NCBI RefSeq assembly: GCF_032854445.1
Contig: NC_088303.1
Span: forward strand, 26,793,501 to 26,857,500
Direction: 5' to 3'
DNA: 64,000 nt
Source: Liolophura sinensis
Taxonomy: Eukaryota; Mollusca; Polyplacophora; Chitonida; Chitonidae
The notes beneath the pieces were generated by a model, which searched no databases, was not told where the DNA came from, and was given only the letters and a program-made list of their open reading frames with translations. The number at the start of each line of letters is the position of its first letter. The first letter of the stretch is position 1. Below, piece by piece: positions 36,301 through 47,295 of this stretch. Both the position numbers and the translations under genes were made by a program.

Positions 36301-36355
36301 CGGAGAGGCAAAGATAGAAGTGGAGATCTGGAATTTCGATTCACGGATCATGTAG
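33347..36355 (+). CDS. Secreted NTF2-like (SnoaL/DUF4440) protein, 4 exons
   Basis: Coding exons 33347-33416, 33843-33986, 35092-35248 and 36274-36355 join into 453 nt, encoding 150 residues plus TAG. All introns are GT-AG with good donors (GTACAT, GTAATA, GTAAGT) and pyrimidine-rich acceptors; phases are 1, 1 and 2. Residues 1-19 (MLTIWIIGLVGCLCGGINA) form a signal peptide. The mature part follows the NTF2-like SnoaL/DUF4440 pattern: helix LDEIQKKFKSGAD (29-41), LYTDTARVLPPGHPAVIG (52-69), EIHEYM (72-77), a GKGVLMMKKV strand (123-132) and the closing KIEVEIWNFDS (137-147), where W-N-x-D is typical. This fold usually forms a cone-shaped pocket that binds small molecules or acts in dimerisation; the ligand is unknown and no catalytic set can be named. 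It is extracellular or luminal by inference. An ATTAAA at 36370-36375 may be its poly(A) signal. A decayed paralogue lies at 46483-50586. Confidence 0.8.
34566..34650 (-). repeat. SINE 3' fragment in intron 2
   Basis: TATTTATTTATTTATTTGAC followed by 'cttttgggccatactcaaga' is the inverse of the AAAT-tail SINE end, inside intron 2 of the NTF2-like gene. Confidence 0.65.
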
Positions 36356-36599
36356 TAATGAATATCGACATTAAATATTCCTATCAATACATTGCATCAA
36401 TAAGCAAAAATTGTGTTTGATGAGATTTTCCAGAATATGTTGTCGCCTCATTATAACTCTATATATTGCTCTTAATTTAAAGCCTAGAGTGTCCGGGTTG
36501 TTCAATTGTTTGCCGTTCAAACACTAGGGCTTACATCATGCAGGTCGTCAAATAGATGCTCGGACTCACTCAGAAACCACATATTCTCAGTCACCGGTG

Positions 36600-37050
36600 C
36601 CTCTCTTCACGCACATTGTGTGTCCGTCTGTCTGTGTGGACTGATGTCTCACTTCACACACATTGTGTGTCCGTCTGTCTGTGTGGACTGATGCCTCTCT
36701 TCACACACATTGTGTGTCCGTCTGTCTGTGTGGACTGATGTCTCACTTCACACACATTGCCTGTCCGTCCTGTCTGTGTGGACTGATGCCTCATTTCACA
36801 CCGTGTGTCTCCACACAGATGACTTACTTCACACACTTCGTCCGTCTGTCTATATATGTGGACTGGTGCATAACTTCACATACATTGTCCGTCCGTTTGT
36901 CTGTGTAGACTGATGTCTCACTTCACACACTTTGTCCGTTCTTCTGTCTCCACACAGTTGATTCATTTCACAAATATCGTCCGTCCGTCTGCGTGTGTGG
37001 ACTGGTGCATTAGTTCACACACATTGTCCGTCCGGCTGTCGGTGCGGAAT
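36600..37050 (+). repeat. 47-bp minisatellite, unit 2
   Basis: About nine copies of the 47-bp unit at 28200-28985. The left four are close to consensus; the right ones are increasingly diverged, with internal deletions. The array marks the start of duplication unit 2, about 245 bp after the NTF2-like gene. Confidence 0.9.
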
Positions 37051-37059
37051 AATTTAATA

Positions 37060-37805
37060 TTTGACTCAAACAACCCACCACTTCGGTGGCCTAATAGCTA
37101 AAGCATGTAGACGTGCATGTTCATTACATGTACATCAACATGGTGCTTTTTATTTCTTTATTTATTTATTCATTTGATCAGTGTTTTACGGCCTACTCAA
37201 GGATGCTTTGCCTCTATTTCGGTGATGGATTTATATTGAGAGGAAATCACACAGATACTTGGAGGAACCCACGAAAATCCGCACGTTGTTGACAGATCTC
37301 ACATAGTGCTTTTATAACTCATAACATGTAGTTCAAATGAACAGAAAATTTCCAGGGACTACGATTTTGAAATTTGAATAGGATGGCATTCCTAGAACGT
37401 CGACTCTATTCCTTGCATCATTGAATTTTGATGACTGCTTACAGGATATCCTGCTGTGAAACTTCGAGTTTGGCCTATTAGAGTAAAGCACAGATCGCTT
37501 GAGTCCAACGCTTTGTAAGTCAAGATGAGCGTGAAAGCGTAGTCGAAAGTGCTAAGTCAGACCACATTTGTTTTAACATTAGGTGTTATTCATCATAAGA
37601 TATTGTGCCACTTACTGTGAAGGTGATAACTGACCACGTCATTACTGTAGAATCTATGTATCCGTTTCAGACATTGCTAATTTTATTCTAATTGCGCATG
37701 TTAATAATTCAATAGTCACAACAAGCGACATTTACCTATCAACATATCTTAAATGGAATTCAGAAAGAAAATACAGTGAGGTTAACTACAATTTTAGTAG
37801 ACATC
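37060..37805 (+). repeat. Spacer of duplication unit 2
   Basis: Co-linear with parts of 29080-30535 but shortened from about 1.5 kb to 0.75 kb. It carries the SINE head (37080-37105), the decayed inverse SINE (37108-37262) and the 'ttttattctaattgcgcatg' end of the unnamed repeat (37676-37725). No gene is seen. Confidence 0.6.
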
Positions 37806-38925
37806 AATCGTCAGTGGTCTAGAGTTACTCAAATGTTGTGTTGTCATCGTCAGTGGTCTAGAGTTACTCAAATGTTGTGTTGTCATCGTCAGTGGTCTAG
37901 AGTTACTCAAATGTTGTGTTGTCATCGTCAGTGGTCTAGAGTTACTCAAATGTTGTGTTGTCATCGTCAGTGGTCTAGAGTTACTCAAATGTTGTGTTGT
38001 CATCGTCAGTGGTCTACAGTTACTCAAATGTTGTGTTGTCATCGTCAGTGGTCTAGAGTTACTCAAATGTTGTGTTGTCATTGTCAGTGCTCTAGAATTA
38101 CTCAAATGTTGTGTTGTCATCGTCAGTGGTCTAGAGTTACTCAAATGTTGTGTTGTCATCGTCAGTGGTCTAGAATTACTCAAATCTTGTGTTGTCATCG
38201 TCAGTGGTCTAGAGTTACTCAAATGTTGTGTTGTCATCGTCAGTGGTCTAGAGTTACATAAATGTTGTGTCAGTGGTCTAGAGTTACATAAATGTTGTGT
38301 TGTCATCGTCAGTGGTCTAGAGCTACTCAAATGTTGTGTTGTCATCGTCAGTGGTCTAGAGTTACTCAAATGTTGTGTTGTCATCGTCAGTGGTTTAGAG
38401 TTACTCAAATGTTGTGTTGTCATCGTCAGTGGTCTAGAGTTACTCAAATGTTGTGTTGTCATCGTCAGTGGTCTAGAGTTACTCAAATGTTGTGTTGTCA
38501 TCGTCAGTGGTCTAGAGTTACTCAAATGTTGTGTTGTCATCGTCAGTGGTTTAGAGTTACACAAATGTTGTGTTGTCATCGTCAGTGGTCTAGAGCTACT
38601 CAGATGTTGTGTTGTCATCGTCAGTGGTCTAGAGCTACTCAAATGTTGTGTTGTCATCGTCAGTGGTCTAGAGTTACTCAAATGTTGTGTTGTCATCGTC
38701 AGTGGTTTAGAGTTACTCAAATATTGTGTTGTCATCGTCAGTGGTCTAGAGTTACTCAGATGTTGTGTTGTCATCGTCAGTGGAATAGAGTTACTCAGTT
38801 GTTAAGTTTTCATCATCAGTGGTCTAGAGTTACTCAAATGTTTTGTTGTCATCGTCAGTGGTCTAGAGTTACTCAGATGTTGTGTTGTCATCGTCAGTGG
38901 TCTAGAGTTACTCAAATGAAACGAA
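37806..38925 (+). repeat. 39-bp minisatellite, unit 2 (expanded)
   Basis: About 28 copies of the 39-bp unit at 30535-30958. The array is longer and more uniform than array 1. A short unit at about 38252-38281, lacking roughly 10 bp, breaks the plus-strand frame into two. The 326-codon minus-strand frame (37794-38774) is made wholly of the 13-residue repeat. The array joins directly to 'aaacgaagattacttaagag'; about 150 bp that separate array and block in unit 1 are missing. Confidence 0.95.
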
Positions 38926-40430
38926 GATTACTTAAGAGCATTAAGTGACTATTAAGTGCTATAATGTGTTTTGAGTTCACTTGCCCTTATATTTAAAATA
39001 AGTGTGACGTCACTTGTTGTCAAAAGTCTCACATAAAGTTAACCCTGAATCTTTGAGTCAAACTCTAGAAATATTCGAGAAATATTTAGATTTATCAGCT
39101 GACATTGTGGAAAAATGTTGAAAGTCGTAATAATAAAATAAATGAATTATATATACCTTGATTTTTTTCTAAAAGTATGCTGTCGAGAATCGTCGTTTGC
39201 TTTTATTCGTTTCATACAATCCCCATAAGTAATTTACTTAACCTTCAAAAGCTAGCTCAAATGATTTATATCCTATGCTTTAAATAGGCAAAGCTTATGA
39301 AGAAAATCATTAAATATGCAAATTTAACACGGAAGTGAATGTGCACACAACATCGAAAAATGTTTACAACTTTTGGAAGACTGAGAATCACAGTATTCAT
39401 TAAAAATGCAAAAAATTCTTATCTTATTTTTGCTTCATGCTCAATTTGATCAACATGGGACAATATTTTAAAACGTTATTGCACGGAAACAATAGACTGA
39501 CATCAGCCGGAGTGACATAGATGCCCATATAAATGAATGCCCATCGTTTGTTGAGAGAGCGTGGAGATATTAAAGATAAGGTAATTACTGAACTTTTCAA
39601 ATTAAGTCTGGGAATAAAACATTACAGATAAGAATCTTTGGGCTGATGAAAATTTCAGTGTACTGAAGTGAGGAATGATTATAAAAAATATTTTTTCAAT
39701 TTTCGTGACAAGAGAAGGCATTTATTTTGGAATGATAAATATTTCTGGGCACATTTAATATGTATATCTATGAAGACATATGGGTTAGATTGCGGAGTGT
39801 AGAAAGATCCACGTAACGAAGACCCCACCCACTGTTGTATTCTCTAAACGCTGTACTAGGCAAGATTAGAATTCTTATCATATAAACACTTCATATAAAC
39901 ACGCTGTACTCAAATGTTTTAAACTTACGCGAAGACTGTGAGGTCTTAGGGTAGAGGAAACCGTAGTTCCTTTTGCAAGACACCTGACAACACTTAAAAC
40001 TGCAGTAGAGGCAAGGAGATCAAAATTCGAATCTGCGAGCTCACTAGTCAGGCAACAAAACAATGAACAACTTTCAGAAAAATATGTGTACAGTAGATTA
40101 TAATGTTGGGGAAATTATTACCCGGGACACAAGGAATAGGAAAATTAACTGCTGTACAAATTGTCTTTCATGAAGTAATTGCCTTATTTTCACCCTTTAC
40201 GTAATTTCACTTCTTCCACGATTTCTGAATTATTTGATTTTACGAACTGGAATAATATTGTCTGCTCCAATGCAGTCTGGCGTTTCATTTCAGTTCCGTG
40301 GTTCAGCTCTGACCTTTTACTTAGATCTTTGTCAGTTTGAGGGCTAACTGCGGTGGTATTCTTTCTACATTAGCCTCACGCCTTTTACAGAGTAGTCCCT
40401 TCAAACATCAACCACATGGATACTGATTAA
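38926..40430 (+). repeat. Upstream block, copy B (orphan, no gene follows)
   Basis: Co-linear with 31117-32670 at high visible identity (for example 'agtgtgacgtcacttgttgt' is unchanged), with small indels and loss of most of the (TA)n run. Similarity ends near 'caaacatcaaccacatggat' at about 40415. No copy of NTF2-like exon 1 follows, so this is the promoter-side remnant of a lost gene copy. The minus-strand frames at 39878-40063 and 32107-32352 are chance frames in this shared block. Confidence 0.75.
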
Positions 40431-41354
40431 GGGTACACACCAAGAACATTCCTTGCTTAATGTATTCATTTTGCGCCATGGTATTATAAGTATTATCGCT
40501 TATCTTTCAAAAGGACAAGATGCTTGTACACATAGTTCACAATCCCATCTACTTCTACGGTGTACAGTTGGGAGTTTATACTCCTTACAGCGCATGCGCC
40601 GCTCTCTACGTGCATTTTACATCATTGCCACAAATCTTGAACAACGCTGGAGTTACTGTGATGAGGGGGTCAGCGATGTCAAAAAACACAAAACTCTGTC
40701 TCAACTTTTATTTACAATAATACTTTATACGCATACAATCTCTCTAACTAAAATAATCACAGCACGATTCTAACCAACATGTGAACCAATTTTACTGATG
40801 AATGCTGACTAAATATGTCCTCGCGAGGACACCATTAGTGAGACTAAGCCTGAACAAGCCTACGTGGGTCGCACAGGCTCCAGAGTTCAAGCTTGTCTAG
40901 GGGTGAGAATTGTGTAAAGCGAGCGTAAGAGAGTGGCACATGCGCAGAGAGTAGCATATTTTGAGCTTACCGCTTACACAATTGCAAAATCCGCTCAACA
41001 TGCAAGACGCAATACGCAAGAAAAGTATTGCACCCTGTGGTGTGAATGAGAGTATTTATTAAGTGGTATATGCCATGGAGTACGAAATTAGGCTCATCGT
41101 TGTCAAACCATACACAATGAAATAGATGTATAAATACTAGACCGACAGTTATAACACCTTACGTGATAAACTATCAACCCAGTACGTAAGTGTTCAAAAT
41201 GTAACCTTAATACATTGTATTAAAGATTATTATACATCTATACACGCTGGGCTGGTGATACGGACTGGTCGTTTCCGTATTGCCCAAGGCGGTTACTGGG
41301 AAGAAACAAACTACCAGGGGTAACGTAAAGAAAATGCAGTGACGCAGAATAATA
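40431..41354. other. No gene recognised between duplication units 2 and 3
   Basis: Sequence without counterpart in unit 1. Overlapping frames at 40453-40773 lack motifs. It probably entered when the gene part of unit 2 was lost. Confidence 0.35.
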
Positions 41355-41530
41355 TGCAGTGCCGTCAATGGTCTAGAATTACACAAATGATGTGGACGTT
41401 CAACCCCAAGCACTCACTCACTCAAATGCTTTGCAGCCATTATTTAAAAAAAATTCAACATAAAATACTTTTCTTACATTTCCATATCTAAAGAATGTTT
41501 TCTAACAGTCTATTGTACACTTATGCAACT
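41355..41530 (+). repeat. Remnant left edge of duplication unit 3
   Basis: A single diverged 39-bp monomer (gtcaatggtctagaattaca, then caaatgatgt) is followed by an ACTC-tail SINE end (41390-41425). Then 'cataaaatacttttcttaca' and 'tttccatatctaaagaat' match the sequence just right of array 1 (30975-31010). This shows a third copy of the array-to-upstream junction. Confidence 0.6.
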
Positions 41531-41699
41531 TGGCATCTGATGTTATAGTGTTTCTAGTGCATTTAACTCGTACATGATTTTGCTAATATTGTCTCAAAAC
41601 AAAAAATACCCAAACCACTGTACTAAGATGCCACATGAAGAAAGCAACGGTTTTTATTATATTAATGCACCGCTAAAATTGCGGCACTCCCAGCGGGGG

Positions 41700-42300
41700 G
41701 ATCAGTTTTTGAGTAGGCCGTCGAATAGATACTAGTATATGCCAGGCCGATAACACTTTACAAAAAAAAAAACGAATTTAAACGGGTGGACTTTCATGTT
41801 TCTGTGGAAAACATCGAGTAGAGAAGATACACTTATGAGGCTCCTCTTCATTTATAACCGGGTGGGACTTTGATGCTAGTTGGGTAAACATCGAGCAAAC
41901 CTAACACTCCTCACCCGGTCCACTCAAACCCATGTTGTGGGACCACACATCTGTCAACGAGCAACGAGCACACATCACGCACTTTAATTACACTATGCAA
42001 ATCCATGGGGCCAAATATGTCTGTCGAGAAAACATCGACCACATCCCACACACTTCAACCAGTCCACATGGTTAAGTACGACGTTAAACCCCAAGCACTC
42101 ACTCACTCACTCAAGCAGTCAATATATATCCATGTTGAAGGTCCAAATATGTATGTCGACTACACATTGTCCGATTACATCGTCCTCTCTGGAACGGTAT
42201 GAAGAGGGCTTCGGGAGCATGTCGGGAAAACATTGACTAGACACACTGAAATTCTTACCCCGGGAAAAACAATCGGTTATGATTTGTCTCCAGTTAGAAC
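41700..42300. repeat. Degenerate repeat block with ACTC SINE tail
   Basis: Loosely repeated words (ccatgttg, ggtccaaatatgt, atgtctgtcgagaaaacatc) recur about every 100 bp. A clean SINE 3' end, GTACGACGTTAAACCCCAAG with an ACTC tail, lies at 42075-42113. No gene is seen. Confidence 0.45.
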
Positions 42301-42689
42301 ACATTGAGTGGACAGCCAACTAAGGATTATACTATATCCTCTACCAAAAGTCCCATCTACCAATGTCCAACGAAAGAGTAACGAAGTTGCTGAAGTCTTG
42401 ACGCATTGAAATGCCCGTAAAAGAATCCAGATGTGATAAAAAGGGAACATAGATTAGAGATTCCGGTGTTAACGTTAACGTCTACAGGTCCGTAGACTGT
42501 GACAATCGAATCTGAAATAGAGAGATCAAAGAGCAGTAATCAATCCAATTTAAAACCAGGCAACTTTGAAGGGGAGGTAAGGTGGGAAAACTACCCGCGC
42601 CTTTCCTAAAGTTAAACAACTGTATCCAACAAAGGATGATAATCACTGACAAAAGGCAGATATTTAATATATAGGGCAGCTAACATGCT

Positions 42690-43175
42690 TGTTAAGAACC
42701 CCGTCTTTAAACATTGCATAATATTTATTTTTATTTGTCAGTGTCTGACCTACATTTTTCACTCTGTGTTTGTTATAACCGGCAGTGCAATTCAGTCGAG
42801 CTTTCTCGAGGCTTCGTTGTTTATGAGTTTTGTGTCATTGTAAAAAGAGTGTTCATTGTGGAAATATGTTTAAGATCAAACCATCCAGAATTTTCTTCAC
42901 GTTAGTATATAAATATGATTGACGGAGTTGTGAAGCTCGCAGTCATTCATTCAAGTCCACTTGTGAGAAATTATTTACTCAAGTCCATTTGAGGTCATAT
43001 TTACTGTCATTCACTGTGAAGGACTTTGCTGGATTTGGAGATATCGTCTTTCATGCCATTCAATATTCGTCATTTATGCTGCATTTTCTGTACAGAGGAC
43101 TTTGTGAGCTTGTGTTTCTCCACTTGCTATTTTTTGGAGACGTTATTTGGAGCTTGTATCGCTCATTAGGTAAAA
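42690..43175 (+). repeat. 5' LTR, 3'-truncated
   Basis: About 485 bp co-linear with the solo LTR at 46597-47080: 'ctgacctacattttt', 'gttgtgaagctcgc', 'tcattcattcaagtccactt', 'cattcactgtgaaggacttt', 'agcttgtatcgctcatt'. The final part seen in the solo copy is missing here and gag-like sequence follows directly. Confidence 0.8.
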
Positions 43176-43395
43176 CTTTACTTATTACGGGCGAAAGTGA
43201 TAATATTGAAAAATAAGCGAAAAAGAAAGAGGAAAGGAAGAAAGAGAAAAAAAAGAGAAAGAGAAGGAAGAGTTAGAGAAACTGAAATTAGAATAGGAGG
43301 AGAGAGAGAAACAAACAAGAGAGAGTTCAAACTGAAGGAATAAAAGTAGTGATAATAAAGCTGTTAGTCGTAGTCACCAAGGATGTGATTGAAAC

Positions 43396-43985
43396 ATGGC
43401 TGTTGGTTTGGAATGGCCTGAAAAGTATTGGACAATGTTACTGCAGAGTAAATTTGAAGGTAAAGTTGCAAAGTCGGTAGATCAGCCTTCAGATTACAAA
43501 ATAGTTAAGGCCGTGGTTTTGTCTGCTTATGAGATTGTACTGGAGGCAGAAATTCAGAGAGTTTAGGAAACAGCCTGGTGAACCTTACGTGGAGTTTGCC
43601 AGGGGTAAAGAAACACTGTTTGATAGCTGGTACATGGCTCTGAAGTTAGATCATTCTTTTGAGGATTTAAGGGAGGTTGTTCTCTTGGTGGTATTTAAGA
43701 ACGGTGTCCCTAATGAGGTCAATGGTTTTTTAAGTGAACAGAAGGTCAAGGACGTTAAGACCCCAGACAGTTTGGCTGATGAATATGAGTTAAATCACAA
43801 GATTAATGGGCACAACTTTCAGCGTCAATTTCAGAAAAGAGGAATTCCGATAAGACTTCAAATTTTAGGACTGACAAGCAGACCGATGAGAAGCGTTAGT
43901 CAAATGTGTGTTTTTCTTCTGACAAGAAGACCTTCCAGTCCAAACCTGAAGATGTAAGTCCACTTTCTTCACCTATTGTAAAGCC
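43396..43985 (+). pseudogene. Gag remnant (SCAN-like) of the LTR element
   Basis: From an ATG at 43396 the frame reads WPEKYW, then after a frame change near 43540 continues FREFRKQPGEPYVEFARG, KETLFDSWY, LADEYELNHK. This matches the SCAN-like capsid region that I recall from a clade of animal Ty3/gypsy elements. The basic, acidic-rich leader before it (43200-43380) has stops. A degenerate CCHC zinc knuckle follows (TYCKATGHLLST, about 43970-44005) with its outer cysteines replaced. Confidence 0.8.
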
Positions 43986-44175
43986 ACTGGGCATCTATTA
44001 TCCACGTGGCCAGCCCTGAAAAGGAAAGAGGAGAGAAAGTCAGTAGCTTTTATTAACTCTAGTTGTAAACCAGTGAATCTACAAGCAGGGATAGGTATTG
44101 TTCATCCTGTCATTAAACCACAAGTTAAGGAGGTAGGACAGACTCCAGAGACACACTGGGGATACCTGTCGGATA

Positions 44176-44470
44176 GTGTGGAGATACCCGTCGGATAGTA
44201 ATGGAGTTACCTCCCCTGTGTGTATACTTAGGGATACTGGGGCTAGTCAGTCTTTCATGTTGGCAGCTGCGATTCCTGCATATTCTGATAAGGCCAACAG
44301 TGTTGTTTTGATCCAGGCTATTAATGGAAGTCTTATGTCTGTTCCATTACTGGAGGTTACCCTTACTTATGATTTGGTTACTGGTTTGGTAACTGTAGGG
44401 GTTGTTAATACTTTGCCTGTGGAAGGTATTTTCCTTTTTGCTGGGTAATGACTCAGCGGGAGAGAAAGGT
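44176..44470 (+). pseudogene. Aspartic protease remnant of the LTR element
   Basis: The frame contains LRDTGASQSFML, with the catalytic D-T-G at about 44233-44241, and the later strand LVTGLVTVGVVNTLPVEG. The expected FLLGNDSAG motif is in another frame (from about 44436), so a frameshift lies at about 44420-44440. Confidence 0.85.
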
Positions 44471-44702
44471 AAGGCGTGTCCTCATGTCTGTTGTCTTCCG
44501 GTTCTGGACGGAAATACAGAGGACCTGCAGGAAGAGTTTCCATTTCTCTCTTGTGTGGTTACCAGATCACAGGAAAGAGCCAGGGAGAAGGAAGACAATT
44601 TTTTTTATTACCATTGGAAATTCAGCGGGTAATATTAATTTGGCTGAAACGTTCTTTCATGATATTGATGGTGTAGAGGATGTTCATTAGTTAGACAGAC
44701 TT

Positions 44703-45165
44703 GTGTTCTCTCGATCTGATGTGGTTAAACAAGAACAGTCAGATTCCGAATTAAGGGAATTAAGTAAGTCTGCTTTACCTGTGGAGGAAATATCTGAGGT
44801 ACGTGTTGGTTATTGTCACACTTGTCAGCTGGTAGGAAAACCACAGCATAGTGTAAGACCTGCGCTATTAATTCATACTCCTGTTTTTTAAGAACCCTTT
44901 GGCAAGGTACTTACTGATTGCGTTGGTCCATTATATATAACTAAGTCAGAATGCAAGTATCTTTGACTATTATGGACACAGCTACTAGATTTCCGGAAGA
45001 TATCCCACTGAGACAGATAACTACTTCACAGATAGCCTGTTACATTTTTTCACCAGGTATGGTTTACCTAAGGAAATACAATGTGACCAGAGATCAAATT
45101 TTATGTCAGGCTTATTTCAGGAAGTTATGTATCAGCTGGGGATTAAGCAGCTTAAATCCATAGAT
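44703..45165 (+). pseudogene. Integrase remnant of the LTR element
   Basis: CHTCQLVGKPQ (about 44815) is the second half of the H2C2 zinc finger. After a stop at 44889, pieces in other frames read DCVGPL, LLTIMDTATRFPEDIPLR (integrase core) and GLPKEIQCDQ (about 45059) with the second catalytic aspartate. The core then ends abruptly at about 45160 and joins LTR-end sequence, so the third catalytic residue and the C-terminal part are absent. Confidence 0.8.
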
Positions 45166-45524
45166 TAAGTTACACATTCACAGGAATTTGAGGAATAAAC
45201 CATTTTTCGGACTGTCATCCGTAGATTGAGGAATTCATCTCAACTGTGGATACTGTATTTTTTACTAGCGAGGCATCGAGATGTCCCCTATCGGCTTAAA
45301 TAAAACCATGGTGATTCGTGGATCACAGTATATATGTATGAGTGTGTTCTACTGGAAAACCGGTTTCTCTGCGGACTAACGAAAAGCATGAAACACAAGC
45401 CATTGATAGCTGTAATGTGACCTGATGGACAGTGGTGCTATGCGACTGAATACTGAATTATCTATTTAGGCCTAATTATTTTCACAACAGGAAAAAAATA
45501 AAGGGATAGTTATTGTATCAAAAA

Positions 45525-46482
45525 GGGACAATATTTGGAAAAGTTATTACATGGAAACCAGAGACTGGCAGAGGTGCAGAGACACAAATTAAGGTACATC
45601 ATTTTTTACCAGAGTTATTGAGTTATTTAAATTATTTTTTGGAATAAAACATTTAAAATAAGAAACTTTAGGCTGATAATTTTTTTATTGTACATAGGCG
45701 AAGAATGATTATAGCATATATATTTTTCAGTTTTCACGATAAGGGATGTCTTTTATTTTGCATGCAGTGATAAATGGTTCTGAATATATCCAATATATAT
45801 ATATATATATATAAACATATGGATGAGATTTCACAGTGCAGAAAGATCCAGGTAAGGAAAATCTCACCAACTCTTGTATTCTGTATACGCTGCACTATAC
45901 CTGACAAACCTCTCGGATTAAAGCTGCAGCTGAGCCAGGGAGATCAAGATTCGGTCAGTGAGCTTACTATGGTCAGGAGCCAAAAGAAAACTACTTCTGG
46001 AAATAGAAATTGTACAGTTGCTTACGGTACCATGTTCGTCACAATAGATCCATGACAATTTCTATCCGGACATAAAGATTGGGAGAAGCATTTTGTATAT
46101 GACATACATATATATTTTCATTAAGTAATTGTATATGAAATCCACACAGAGTAATTTTGACCTTAGGATAATATCAAATCTTACACGATTTCTGAATTAT
46201 TCGATTTTACGAACTGGAATATTCATATCTCCTCCAATGCAGTCTGGTGTGTAAATGTTTCAGTTCCGTGGTTCACTTCTGGCCTTATGCTTAGATCTTT
46301 GTTGGTTCTTGGACTAGCGGCGGTGGTTTTCCTCATACATTGGCTAAGCTAAGAAATGCCACTGGAAAAAGGATTGAAACGTTTACTCTGTTGGACGTGT
46401 CCTTGGGAATTCCGGGTGGTTATTTTGTATGACATATACATCCTAGTAACTTAACTTGTCCTCTCTTTTTCTCCTAAGAATC
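45525..46482 (+). promoter_or_regulatory. Upstream block of the NTF2-like locus, copy C
   Basis: Co-linear with 31665-33346, more diverged than copy B, and shortened between 'cctcatacattgg' and 'gtgtccttgggaattccggg'. It retains the conserved 'gaactggaatattcat' and 'ccaatgcagtctgg' piece (46205-46345) and ends in an acceptor (tttttctcctaag) 4 bp before the paralogue's ATG. Confidence 0.6.
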
Positions 46483-46596
46483 ATGTTGACAGTCTGGGTT
46501 ATAATCCTTCTTGGATGTCTTTTCGGAGAAACCAATGCCTTTACTAAAGAAGGTAGATATGCTCTATCTTTTTGATAATTTAAGCAGAATGCAACT

Positions 46597-47295
46597 TGTT
46601 ACGAGGCCCATTTTTAAACATTGTATGATATTTATTCTTGAGTCATTGTCTGACCTACATTTTCCCATTTGTTTACGTTATAGCCTGCGCTGTAACTCAG
46701 CCCAGCGTTCTCCAGACTTTATGAGTTTATGAGTACAGTGTCATTGTAAATAGAGTGTGCATTCTGGAAATAGGCGTCGGTGTTGTAAACATTTTTACCA
46801 TCAAACCATTCAGAATTTTCTTTACGTTAGTCTATAAATATGAACGATGGAGTTGTGAAGCTCGCGATCATTCATTCAAGTCCACTTATAAGCAGTTTAC
46901 TCAAGTCCATTTGAGAGCAGTCACATTTACTGTCATTCACTGTGAAGGACTTTGCTGGGTTTGGAAATACGCCATTAGACATTTATACTCCATTTTCTGT
47001 AGAAAACACTTTGTAAGTTGGTGTGTCGTCATTTCCTATTTTTTGAAAACGTTATTTTGAAGCTTGTATCGCTCATTGTCTCTTTGTGCTATTAGGTACA
47101 TTCATCCCAGTTTACCCTGAAAGTGACTCTGTATATATTTCCGAGGAAACATACACCGACAGCTCGGCATACTGTCAACCCGTCCGACCTGAGAATTTAC
47201 ACATTTACAGGAAGTTGGGAAATAAACCACTGATCGGATTGTCATCCTTATATTGAAGTTTCATCTTAACTGTGGATTCTATAGTTACGTCTATT
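46597..47295 (+). mobile_element. Solo LTR in intron 1 of the paralogue
   Basis: Starts TGTTACGAGGCCC, holds a TATA-like TATAAATATGAAC (about 46827) and a poly(A) signal (GGAAATAAACC, about 47218), and ends near 'ctatagttacg' at about 47295. The corresponding intron of the intact gene lacks it. Its 5' part matches 42690-43175 and its 3' part 45165-45260. A clear target-site duplication was not found, so the exact right end is uncertain. Confidence 0.7.

Larger units (their letters stand above)
42690..45260 (+). mobile_element. Defective Ty3/gypsy-type LTR retrotransposon
   Basis: Starts with an LTR-like end (TGTTAAGAACCCCG) and includes an LTR TATA (TATAAATA, about 42907). It then carries gag, protease and integrase remnants in the Ty3/gypsy order but no reverse transcriptase or RNase H. 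The 5' LTR matches 46597-47080. The last 95 bp (45165-45260, containing GAGGAATAAACC) match the end of the solo LTR (47195-47290), so only the end of the 3' LTR survives. Multiple internal deletions and frameshifts make it inactive. It sits between the left remnant of duplication unit 3 and its upstream block. Confidence 0.8.

Noticed and set aside
37806-38925. Regular direct repeats resembling a CRISPR array
   Set aside because: No unique spacers between repeats, units are head-to-tail 39-mers, the host is an animal, and no cas genes are present. The same reasoning rejects 15590-16335.
46755-47060. 101-codon frame
   Set aside because: Lies inside the solo LTR and includes its promoter region; not a host gene.
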